This document shows positions 1 to 5,053 of a stretch of 6,202 nt of DNA, piece by piece (the stretch's first letter is position 1; each line of letters begins with the position of its first letter). Origin of the DNA: Clostridia bacterium (GTDB lineage Bacteria; Bacillota; Clostridia; Oscillospirales; Acutalibacteraceae); contig JAFSBS010000315.1 in the NCBI GenBank assembly GCA_017437165.1, positions 1 to 6,202 of the forward strand. Direction: 5' to 3'. Position numbers and translations under genes: made by a program. The notes under the pieces were generated by a model. The model was not told the DNA's origin and did no database searches. It was given only the letters and a program-made list of their open reading frames with translations.

Positions 1-806
1 AAATAGGCGGTAATCTTGTACCCGGCAGTAAAGCACAGATTAAATATGAAGTTAAGAATTACCTTGATTACCTTAAAATGACAGTTGCAAATCTTAAAAA
101 GAATGAGAATTTTACATTTATAAAAGCAACTGCAGTTGCAGAAAATTTAAAAGCAAAAAGTTATGATGCAATTTTAGTCGCAACCTGTACAGTGCAATCA
201 AAACCCAAAGTAGAGGGTATCGACAGTAATAATGTAGTTTTTGCAACTGATGTTTTAAACAACCCGAAAATAGTTAAAGATGCTCAGAATATTGTAGTTG
301 TAGGTGGCGGGGTTGTCGGTGCAGAAACTGCTTACTTCCTTAAATATGAACTTGACAAAGATGTGAAAGTTGTAGAAATGGGCAAGTACATAATGAATGG
401 TGCGTGTACTGCAAACCGTGGTCATATAATTCACTATTTAGAAGAAGCAGGTGTTGAACTTCTTAACTGTACAAAGCTTGTTTCTATTGATGGTCACAGA
501 GTTAATGTGCTTCAGAATATGCACAAAAACGTACCTGACCCTTATGTTACATGGCACCCGATTTTACCGGAAAATGTCCTTAATCCACTTGACATTTTTA
601 CAAAAATCGGTGAAGATTATAAAGAGAGAACGCTGTTTTCAGATATGGTTGTTCTCGCAACCGGTGTTGTACCATCTCCAATGCTTTATTATGATTGTGT
701 GAAGTTACACGCCGCAAAAGAAATTTATAATATTGGTGACAGCTTTAAAAGTGCCAGAGTGTTTGAGGCTGTCCGCTCAGCTTACCGCTGTGCAGTAAAC
801 TTGTAA
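1..806 (+). CDS. FAD/NAD(P)-dependent oxidoreductase, C-terminal part of an Old Yellow Enzyme / 2,4-dienoyl-CoA reductase-like protein (5' truncated)
   Basis: The reading frame is open from base 3 to the stop at 804-806, giving 267 visible residues with no start, so the gene begins outside the window. The first visible residues, IGGNLVPGS, match the stretch after the FAD-binding motif in two-flavin Old-Yellow-Enzyme proteins, where an N-terminal FMN barrel and a 4Fe-4S site precede a pyridine-nucleotide-disulfide-oxidoreductase module. The NAD(P)-binding Rossmann motif VVVGGGVVGAE is at visible residues 98-108. A second strand motif, VVLATGVVPSP, follows, and a C-terminal IGD motif typical of FAD contact is seen near the end. 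Known relatives reduce activated C=C bonds (dienoyl-CoA reductase, bile-acid BaiCD-type and enoate reductases); the barrel that would define the substrate is not visible. The first ATG-type motif is altered to ATC (AILVATCTVQ). It lies 29 bases before the aconitase X genes on the same strand, so it is probably cotranscribed with them. A stand-alone reductase without the barrel cannot be excluded. Confidence 0.85.
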   Translation, partial: IGGNLVPGSKAQIKYEVKNYLDYLKMTVANLKKNENFTFIKATAVAENLKAKSYDAILVATCTVQSKPKVEGIDSNNVVFATDVLNNPKIVKDAQNIVVVGGGVVGAETAYFLKYELDKDVKVVEMGKYIMNGACTANRGHIIHYLEEAGVELLNCTKLVSIDGHRVNVLQNMHKNVPDPYVTWHPILPENVLNPLDIFTKIGEDYKERTLFSDMVVLATGVVPSPMLYYDCVKLHAAKEIYNIGDSFKSARVFEAVRSAYRCAVNL

Positions 807-820
807 AAAAATATCAGCTG

Positions 821-826
821 AAAGGG
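821..826 (+). promoter_or_regulatory. Ribosome binding site that sets the aconitase X large-subunit start
   Basis: AAAGGG lies 9 bases before the ATG at 836. The in-frame TTG at 827 directly abuts this site and would leave no spacer, so the ATG at 836 is preferred. The ATG at 848 is a less likely alternative, with a 21-base spacer. Confidence 0.75.
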
Positions 827-835
827 TTGAAAGAA

Positions 836-2122
836 ATGAATACAAAAATGGAACTTACCCCTGAACAACAAGGCATTCTTGATGGTCAACAAGGGGAAAC
901 CATGGCGAAAGTTATGAAAACTCTCGTTATGTACGGTGAAGCATTCGGTGCAACTAAAATGATTCCTGTTACAAGCGAAATGGGACATTTAGTTACAAGC
1001 TTCGGCCTTAAGGTTATGACACCGGTTTATGACCTTATGGAACAACTTATTGAAGCAGGTGTTAAATCTAAACAAAAGTTTAGTGTTGACCCTAAACCAC
1101 TCGCTCCTGAAGTACCTTCAGACTTCCTTAAAAATGTTGTTTTTAAGAAGTTTATGTACTCAAAACAAGCAAGTTATGATGAACAACTCAGAAAGTTAGG
1201 TCTTGTTAATGACGAGTCTTACACTTGTACTTGCTATATGAACGAAGTTGGTAACATCCCTAAGAAAGGTGATGTTCTTTCATGGGCAGAATCAAGCGCA
1301 GTTGTTTACGCTAACTCTGTTTTAGGTGCTCGTTGCAACCGTAACTCAGGTATTATTGAACTTATGGGTTCAATTGTAGGTTTTGTTCCTTACTTCGGTC
1401 TTGTAACTGACGAAGGCAGAAAAGCTACATGGATTGTTGAAGTTAAAACAACTAAAAAACCGGAAGCACAGGTTTTAGGTAGTGCTATTGGTATGAAGGT
1501 TATGGAAGATGTTCCTTTTGTTAAAGGTCTTACAAACTGGATTGGTACAGAATTAGATGATGATACAAAATCATATCTTAAAAACTTCGGTGCAGCAACA
1601 GCATCAAACGGTGCAGTTGGTCTTTATCACATTGAAGGTCTTACACCTGAAGCTGTTGAAATGGGCGAAAGCATTATTGCAGAGGGCGCTCAAACTTATG
1701 TAATTGATGACGCAGAACTCGAAAGAGTTAAAAATTCTTACCCTGTTATGTGGAAAGATAAGAACGCAACACCTAAACTTTGCTTTATTGGTTGCCCACA
1801 TCTTTCACACGCTGAATTAAGAGAATGGACTGACAACGTTGTAGAAGGCTTAAAGAAAAGTGGTAAAAGCAAGGTTGCAATTCCAACAGTATTTACTGCT
1901 GCTCCTGCAGTTGTTAAAGAATTCAAAGCAACAGAATATGCTGCAAAACTTGAAGCAACAGGCGTAGTTCTCAGTTACATCTGCCCACTTATGTATATGA
2001 ATAACCCACTCGCAAAGAAAATGCCGGTTATTACAAACTCAAATAAATTAAGAACATATACAACTTCTCGTTACTACACAGACAGCGAGATTCTTGATAT
2101 AATCACAAAGGGGGCAAAATAA
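836..2122 (+). CDS. Aconitase X catalytic (large) subunit, DUF521 family; putative hydro-lyase such as cis-3-hydroxy-L-proline dehydratase
   Basis: This 428-residue protein carries the hallmarks of the aconitase X (AcnX, DUF521) large subunit: LTPEQQGILDG and GE near the N-terminus (7-36), TCTCY (130-134), the block WAESSAVVYANSVLGARCN (150-168), GCPHLSHAELR (319-329) and YICP (381-384). Family members are iron-sulfur dehydratases; cysteines in these blocks (C131/C133, C320, C383 here) are the candidate cluster ligands. Characterised bacterial members dehydrate cis-3-hydroxy-L-proline to pyrroline-2-carboxylate, and archaeal ones dehydrate 5-phosphomevalonate. The bacterial type is more plausible here, but the substrate is not proven. 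The length fits the split, two-gene form. The swivel subunit starts one base after the stop, indicating translational coupling and a heteromeric enzyme. The ATG at 836 was chosen for its AAAGGG site; a TTG at 827 was rejected. The product is probably cytosolic and, if like its relatives, oxygen-sensitive. Confidence 0.93.
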   Translation: MNTKMELTPEQQGILDGQQGETMAKVMKTLVMYGEAFGATKMIPVTSEMGHLVTSFGLKVMTPVYDLMEQLIEAGVKSKQKFSVDPKPLAPEVPSDFLKNVVFKKFMYSKQASYDEQLRKLGLVNDESYTCTCYMNEVGNIPKKGDVLSWAESSAVVYANSVLGARCNRNSGIIELMGSIVGFVPYFGLVTDEGRKATWIVEVKTTKKPEAQVLGSAIGMKVMEDVPFVKGLTNWIGTELDDDTKSYLKNFGAATASNGAVGLYHIEGLTPEAVEMGESIIAEGAQTYVIDDAELERVKNSYPVMWKDKNATPKLCFIGCPHLSHAELREWTDNVVEGLKKSGKSKVAIPTVFTAAPAVVKEFKATEYAAKLEATGVVLSYICPLMYMNNPLAKKMPVITNSNKLRTYTTSRYYTDSEILDIITKGAK

Positions 2123-2123
2123 G

Positions 2124-2564
2124 ATGAAAACATTTAAAGGTCGTCCGGTAGTACCGGGTACAGTTGAAGCAACTGCTCTTGTATCTCACAATGGTTTCAA
2201 TACCCTTGCTTCATTCCAGAACGCACTTCAGTTTGGCGATAAATCTGCTAAATGTGGTGACCAGAACAACACAGATATTTTTGAAAAACCAATGGTTGGT
2301 ACAGCTCTTTGTCTCCCACAGACAATCGGTTCAACAACAGGCGGTATGGTTCTTTACTGTGCAAAAGCAATGGACAGAGCTCCTGCTTGTATGCTCTTCT
2401 CAGAACATATTGACTCACTCGCAGCAGCAGGTGCAGTTTTAGCAGCAGTTTGGACAGATTCTCCAATGCCAACAGTTGACTGCCTTGGTGAAGAATTTTT
2501 AAATACTGTTAAAACAGGCGATAAAATCAAAGTTTACGAAGACGGTACAGTTGAAATTCTTTGA
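2124..2564 (+). CDS. Aconitase X swivel (small) subunit, DUF126 family
   Basis: This 146-residue protein matches the DUF126 swivel domain that completes the aconitase X active site. It has the N-terminal FKGRPVVPGTVEATALVS (4-21), the LPQTIGSTTGG loop (64-74) and the C-terminal TGDKIKVYEDGTVEIL barrel strand. Ser70 in the GST loop corresponds to the serine regarded as catalytic in characterised family members. The middle (residues 22-58), where relatives usually have a glycine/aspartate-rich substrate loop, is unusual: it reads FNTLASFQNALQFGDKSAKC and may reflect a different substrate. The start is secure: AAAGGGGG at 2107-2114, inside the end of the large-subunit gene, is 9 bases before the ATG. 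A one-base gap separates the genes, so the two products are very likely made together and form a complex. The strong terminator at 2587-2627 closes the operon. Confidence 0.93.
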   Translation: MKTFKGRPVVPGTVEATALVSHNGFNTLASFQNALQFGDKSAKCGDQNNTDIFEKPMVGTALCLPQTIGSTTGGMVLYCAKAMDRAPACMLFSEHIDSLAAAGAVLAAVWTDSPMPTVDCLGEEFLNTVKTGDKIKVYEDGTVEIL

Positions 2565-2586
2565 TTTGTAAAGTGAATTGAATTTT

Positions 2587-2627
2587 AAAAAGCTATTGCA
2601 ATTGACTAAAATTGCAATAGCTTTTTT
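2587..2627 (+). terminator. Intrinsic terminator of the oxidoreductase-aconitase X operon
   Basis: A perfect 12-bp stem, GCTATTGCAATT (2592-2603) with AATTGCAATAGC (2610-2621), encloses a 6-base loop GACTAA. It is extended by five A-T pairs (2587-2591 with 2622-2626) and ends in six T's. It starts 22 bases after the small-subunit stop. The A-run before the stem becomes a T-run on the other strand, so it could work in both directions, although no minus-strand gene ends here. Confidence 0.92.
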
Positions 2628-2663
2628 GTTCGTTTATCCGAAATTTCGAAAAATAGAAAATTT

Positions 2664-2693
2664 TTGTGTAGCATTTTGCGTTTTTGTTATATA
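2664..2693 (+). promoter_or_regulatory. Weak candidate promoter for the surface-protein gene
   Basis: TATATA at 2688-2693 is preceded by a TGT (2685-2687), resembling an extended -10 element. TTGTGT at 2664-2669 could be a poor -35, 18 bases away, matching the consensus only in its TTG. It would give a leader of roughly 115-120 bases. The whole 2628-2816 interval is so AT-rich that other TATA-like hexamers (for example 2780-2786) are equally possible. The promoter must lie somewhere here because a strong terminator is immediately upstream. Confidence 0.25.
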
Positions 2694-2800
2694 TAAATGA
2701 GAGATAAAAAGGTTAATGTAAATACTGCTTTAAAAATTTTTTTGCAAAAAATGTCAACAAATTGGTTTTTAAAAACACATATATATGTAAACATAAAAAA

Positions 2801-2806
2801 GAGAGG
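2801..2806 (+). promoter_or_regulatory. Ribosome binding site that sets the surface-protein start
   Basis: GAGAGG lies 10 bases before the ATG at 2817. That ATG opens directly into a textbook signal peptide. The in-frame ATG at 2697 has only TTGTTATATATAA upstream, with no Shine-Dalgarno match, and would place 40 residues before the signal peptide. Confidence 0.75.
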
Positions 2807-2816
2807 TAGAATATTT

Positions 2817-3920
2817 ATGAAAAAAATAATTTCTGTGCTTATGGTTGCTGTTATGCTTTTGGGAGTATTTTCATTAAGTGCTTTTGCAGAAAATGAAGAA
2901 CCGGAAAAAACATGGAGCACTTCCTTTGATGAAACAACAGGAACGCTTACTGTTTCCGGTACGGGAACAGTTGAGGCGCTGTATCCGGATGGACTTCCAA
3001 GACCTGATTATCATACTTATTACGAGCGTGAAGAAGATGACTATAGTGTAAAAAAACTGATAATTGAAGAAGGTATAACCTCCATACGAGTTTCTTTTTC
3101 GCGTCTTAACAACTTAACAGAGGTCGTTTTGCCAAACTCGTTAACAGAAATATTGGGCTGTTTTAATAAGTGCCCCTCTTTAACTTCTATTACTATTCCT
3201 GCCGGTGTTAAAATATGGGAACGTAGTTTCTACTATGATTGTGACAGTTTAAGTGAAATCAATTTTTTAGGCCCGGTTTTTATAGGTTGTATTGAAGATT
3301 ACAATTTCTGTCATTTACCGTCTTTAACAACTTTGACAGTTCCAAGCGGTTCATTTTTGGGAGGCGCTTTTGATTCTTGCGAAAATCTCAAAAAAGTAAG
3401 ACTTATAGGTAGGGTTGAAATCGCAGAAGCATCCTGTGAAGATTTTGAATATAGAAGTACATTCGCTTTGTGCCATGAGGATTTAGTTGTATATGTAGAT
3501 AACAAAGAAACATACCAAGATGTTTATACTGGTTATGATGGCACTGCAGAATTTTACCCGTTCAAAGTTGTAAACACTTCAGAAGTAACCGAAGCACCTA
3601 CAACCAATGCTCCAAAACCTGAAAAAACTACGAAAAAACCGTCAAATGAAGCTCCGAAAACAACTCAAAGTAATATAAAGGTTGATTCACAAGGTACAAA
3701 TGAGAATCCGACAACAACCCCGAATGAAACAACAACTGAAAATTTAACCCAAAATACTTCTGTCGAAGCTCCAAAAACAACAGAAAAAACTACAATAGTC
3801 AATTCTCAAAATACAAACGAGAAAAATACAGATAACAAAACAATAATCATTATTTCGGTTGTTGCTGTAATAATTATTGCAGGTGCAATAGCAGTAATTG
3901 TAATTAAAAAGAAAAAATAA
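2817..3920 (+). CDS. Secreted, membrane-anchored BspA-like leucine-rich-repeat surface protein
   Basis: From the ATG at 2817 this is 367 residues, not recognised as a named gene. Residues 1-24 are a signal peptide (two lysines, hydrophobic core, cleavage after SAFA). Residues 31-51 (TWSTSFDETTGTLTVSGTGT) resemble the N-terminal module that precedes repeats in BspA-family proteins. Residues 78-202 hold degenerate leucine-rich repeats of the LRR_5 type, with units such as LTEVVLPNSLTEI, LTSITIPAGVKI, LTTLTVPSGSFL and LKKVRLIGRVEI. Residues 252-341 form a Thr/Pro/Asn/Lys-rich, probably extended stalk with an internal duplication. Residues 342-363 are a single membrane helix ending in KKKK. The expected topology is N-terminus outside, anchored by the C-terminal helix; there is no LPXTG sorting motif. 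Known BspA-like proteins mediate adhesion or host and glycan contact, but no ligand can be assigned. It is a single-gene unit, flanked by terminators on both sides. Confidence 0.85.
   Translation: MKKIISVLMVAVMLLGVFSLSAFAENEEPEKTWSTSFDETTGTLTVSGTGTVEALYPDGLPRPDYHTYYEREEDDYSVKKLIIEEGITSIRVSFSRLNNLTEVVLPNSLTEILGCFNKCPSLTSITIPAGVKIWERSFYYDCDSLSEINFLGPVFIGCIEDYNFCHLPSLTTLTVPSGSFLGGAFDSCENLKKVRLIGRVEIAEASCEDFEYRSTFALCHEDLVVYVDNKETYQDVYTGYDGTAEFYPFKVVNTSEVTEAPTTNAPKPEKTTKKPSNEAPKTTQSNIKVDSQGTNENPTTTPNETTTENLTQNTSVEAPKTTEKTTIVNSQNTNEKNTDNKTIIIISVVAVIIIAGAIAVIVIKKKK
3648..3821 (+). repeat. Imperfect direct repeat within the stalk of the surface protein
   Basis: Two copies of a 19-codon unit with the pattern EAPKTT-x5-V-x-SQ-x-TNE occur at 3648-3704 (residues 278-296) and 3765-3821 (residues 317-335), offset by 117 bases. 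Both cover the Thr/Asn-rich stalk, and a related TTNAPKPEKTT piece precedes the first copy. This suggests the stalk grew by duplication and may vary in length between strains. Confidence 0.7.
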
Positions 3921-3948
3921 TCAGAGGTCAGGAAACAGGAAACAGAAC
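3921..3948. repeat. Degenerate 7-base tandem repeat (four units)
   Basis: Starting right after the surface-protein stop, the sequence reads as four consecutive heptads: TCAGAGG, TCAGGAA, ACAGGAA, ACAGAAC. Each has CAG at the same phase. It runs into the left arm of the following terminator. A second 7-base array lies on the far side of that hairpin. Confidence 0.6.
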
Positions 3949-4000
3949 AAGTTCTATCATTTAGTTTACAAAAAATTAAATGATAGAACTTGTTATTTTT
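3946..4000 (+). terminator. Intrinsic terminator of the surface-protein gene
   Basis: A perfect 18-bp stem, AACAAGTTCTATCATTTA (3946-3963) with its complement at 3977-3994, encloses a 13-base loop and is followed by ATTTTT. It starts 25 bases after the stop codon. In the minus direction the hairpin is followed by CTGTTTCCTGTTTCC, a poor T-tract, so it is probably only a weak terminator for the converging dehydrogenase gene, whose stop is at 4038. Confidence 0.88.
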
Positions 4001-4006
4001 ATAAAT

Positions 4007-4028
4007 ACTAGCAACTAGCACACTAGCC
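4007..4028. repeat. Short tandem repeat of ACTAGC (three units)
   Basis: ACTAGC occurs at 4007-4012, 4014-4019 and 4022-4027, with start spacings of 7 and 8 bases (ACTAGCA, ACTAGCAC, ACTAGCC). It lies between the terminator hairpin and the stop of the converging gene, and looks like the remains of a heptad array. Confidence 0.65.
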
Positions 4029-4037
4029 ATACTAAAT

Positions 4038-4982
4038 TTAAAGGTTGTTCAAAATTTTAAGCACAGTTAAAAGTTCGTCGCTCTTAACTTTCTCAACCGC
4101 CTTGTCATTTATAACACAATCAAGGAAATATTTGATTTCATTTGCATAAGCGTCACTCTTTGGTAAGTTAATATCACCTGTATCGCCCTCAGCTTCTGCT
4201 GAAAGGTCAATTTTACCATCTCTTAAGAAAATCTGCATTTTACCATTTTCATTTGAAACCAAAGCATCTTCAAACTGGAAGCGGAACTCTGCAGTGAAAG
4301 GATAGCTTGTAGCGTACCATGAAGCTTCAGAATTGATTGAAAAATCACCAAAGTCATAAGTAACGCTTATAAAATCCTGGTCTGGCCTTTTGGAACGGAA
4401 TTGGTGAGCAACTTTTTTAGGTTTTCCAAAAGCGTAAACCATAAAGTCAAGATCGTGAATGTGTAAATCAAATGGTGTTAAACCACTTCTTTTTTCATCC
4501 ATCATCCAACCGTCCCAACTCCATTTTGGGTAGCAACCAAGTCTTGTCATTGTACCGGAAAGAAGCTTACCATATTTTTCTGTATCAAAAATCTCTTTTA
4601 ACAATTCGTACTCTGGCCAGAATCTTAAAACCTGTGCAATCATAAATTTAACATTGTTCTTTTTGGCAGTTGAGTAAACTCTCTCAACGTCTTCTTCATT
4701 TAAAGAAATTGGCTTTTCACAAATAACATTTATGCCTTTTTCCATCGCCATTATTGCATAATCTGCATGAAGATAGGTGGGGAGGCAGATATCAAGAATA
4801 TCAAGTTCTTCTTTTTCAAGCATTTCTTTAAAATCATTATAATGACGTTTTTTTGGGTGTTGATCAAGTCGCTCCTGACGAATATCACAAAGAGCAACCA
4901 ATTCTACGTCTTTAATTTCTTCCCAAGCAGGAATGTGGGCACCGCTTATGCCACCAACACCTACAACACCGACTTTTAACAT
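4038..4982 (-). CDS. Gfo/Idh/MocA-family NAD(P)-dependent oxidoreductase
   Basis: This 314-residue protein has the two-domain layout of the glucose-fructose oxidoreductase/inositol dehydrogenase/MocA family. The N-terminal Rossmann nucleotide-binding motif is VGVVGVGGISGAH (4-16), and CEKPISL (88-94) carries the family's conserved lysine (K90). A C-terminal substrate domain contains GLTPFDLHIHDLDF (167-180), with candidate catalytic D172 and H176. Length is slightly below the usual 330-390. Relatives oxidise or reduce sugars, inositols and sugar acids, and the substrate cannot be read from sequence. The start is placed at 4982 because GGAG lies 8 bases upstream and the Rossmann strand follows at once; a longer frame starting at 5018 would begin inside an inverted repeat. 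It follows the ceramidase-like gene by 71 bases on the same strand and probably shares its transcript. Expected to be cytosolic. Confidence 0.92.
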   Translation of the reverse strand: MLKVGVVGVGGISGAHIPAWEEIKDVELVALCDIRQERLDQHPKKRHYNDFKEMLEKEELDILDICLPTYLHADYAIMAMEKGINVICEKPISLNEEDVERVYSTAKKNNVKFMIAQVLRFWPEYELLKEIFDTEKYGKLLSGTMTRLGCYPKWSWDGWMMDEKRSGLTPFDLHIHDLDFMVYAFGKPKKVAHQFRSKRPDQDFISVTYDFGDFSINSEASWYATSYPFTAEFRFQFEDALVSNENGKMQIFLRDGKIDLSAEAEGDTGDINLPKSDAYANEIKYFLDCVINDKAVEKVKSDELLTVLKILNNL

Positions 4983-4990
4983 AAAAACAA

Positions 4991-4994
4991 CTCC
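4991..4994 (-). promoter_or_regulatory. Ribosome binding site of the Gfo/Idh/MocA gene
   Basis: On the minus strand, ATGGAGT places GGAG 8 bases before the ATG at 4982-4980. This supports the shorter start over the in-frame ATG at 5018-5016. The site is 9 bases downstream of the end of the inverted repeat, so the hairpin would sit just before the ribosome landing zone. Confidence 0.75.
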
Positions 4995-5003
4995 ATTCAT
5001 TAA

Positions 5004-5038
5004 AATTGGTACAATCATTTAACACGATTGTACCAATT
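5004..5038 (-). promoter_or_regulatory. Perfect 13-bp inverted repeat between the two minus-strand genes
   Basis: AATTGGTACAATC (5004-5016) pairs perfectly with GATTGTACCAATT (5026-5038) around a 9-base loop. In the minus-strand transcript it lies 15 bases after the ceramidase-like stop and is followed only by a short TTTTAA, so as a terminator it would be weak. It could allow partial read-through, protect the upstream message from 3' decay, or be a repressor operator. In the plus direction it is followed by GTTTTGTTTTAAAA, but no plus-strand gene ends here. Confidence 0.65.
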
Positions 5039-5053
5039 GTTTTGTTTTAAAAA

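Noticed and set aside
451..702. Small open frames overlapping the main genes (also at 782-988, 1604-1926, 2164-2472, 2687-2920, 3311-3505, 3806-4030 and 4767-4979)
   Set aside because: They lie in other frames of well-supported genes or AT-rich gaps, have no recognisable motifs and no convincing ribosome binding sites.
827..835. TTG start at 827 for the aconitase X large subunit
   Set aside because: It directly abuts the AAAGGG site with no spacer, whereas the ATG at 836 has a proper 9-base spacing.
2697..2816. A start at 2697 for the surface protein
   Set aside because: No ribosome binding site precedes it and it would put 40 residues before a typical signal peptide; the ATG at 2817 has GAGAGG upstream.
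2565..2816. Riboswitch or small RNA in the gap after the aconitase X operon
   Set aside because: Apart from the terminator hairpin and very AT-rich small palindromes, no structured GC-containing element or known aptamer signature could be seen.
3921..4037. CRISPR array or mobile-element end suggested by the short repeats
   Set aside because: The units are 7 bases and degenerate, with no spacers, target duplications or nearby cas or transposase genes.
4983..5018. A start at 5018 for the Gfo/Idh/MocA protein
   Set aside because: It lies in the loop of the inverted repeat, lacks a good ribosome binding site and adds 12 residues before the Rossmann strand.
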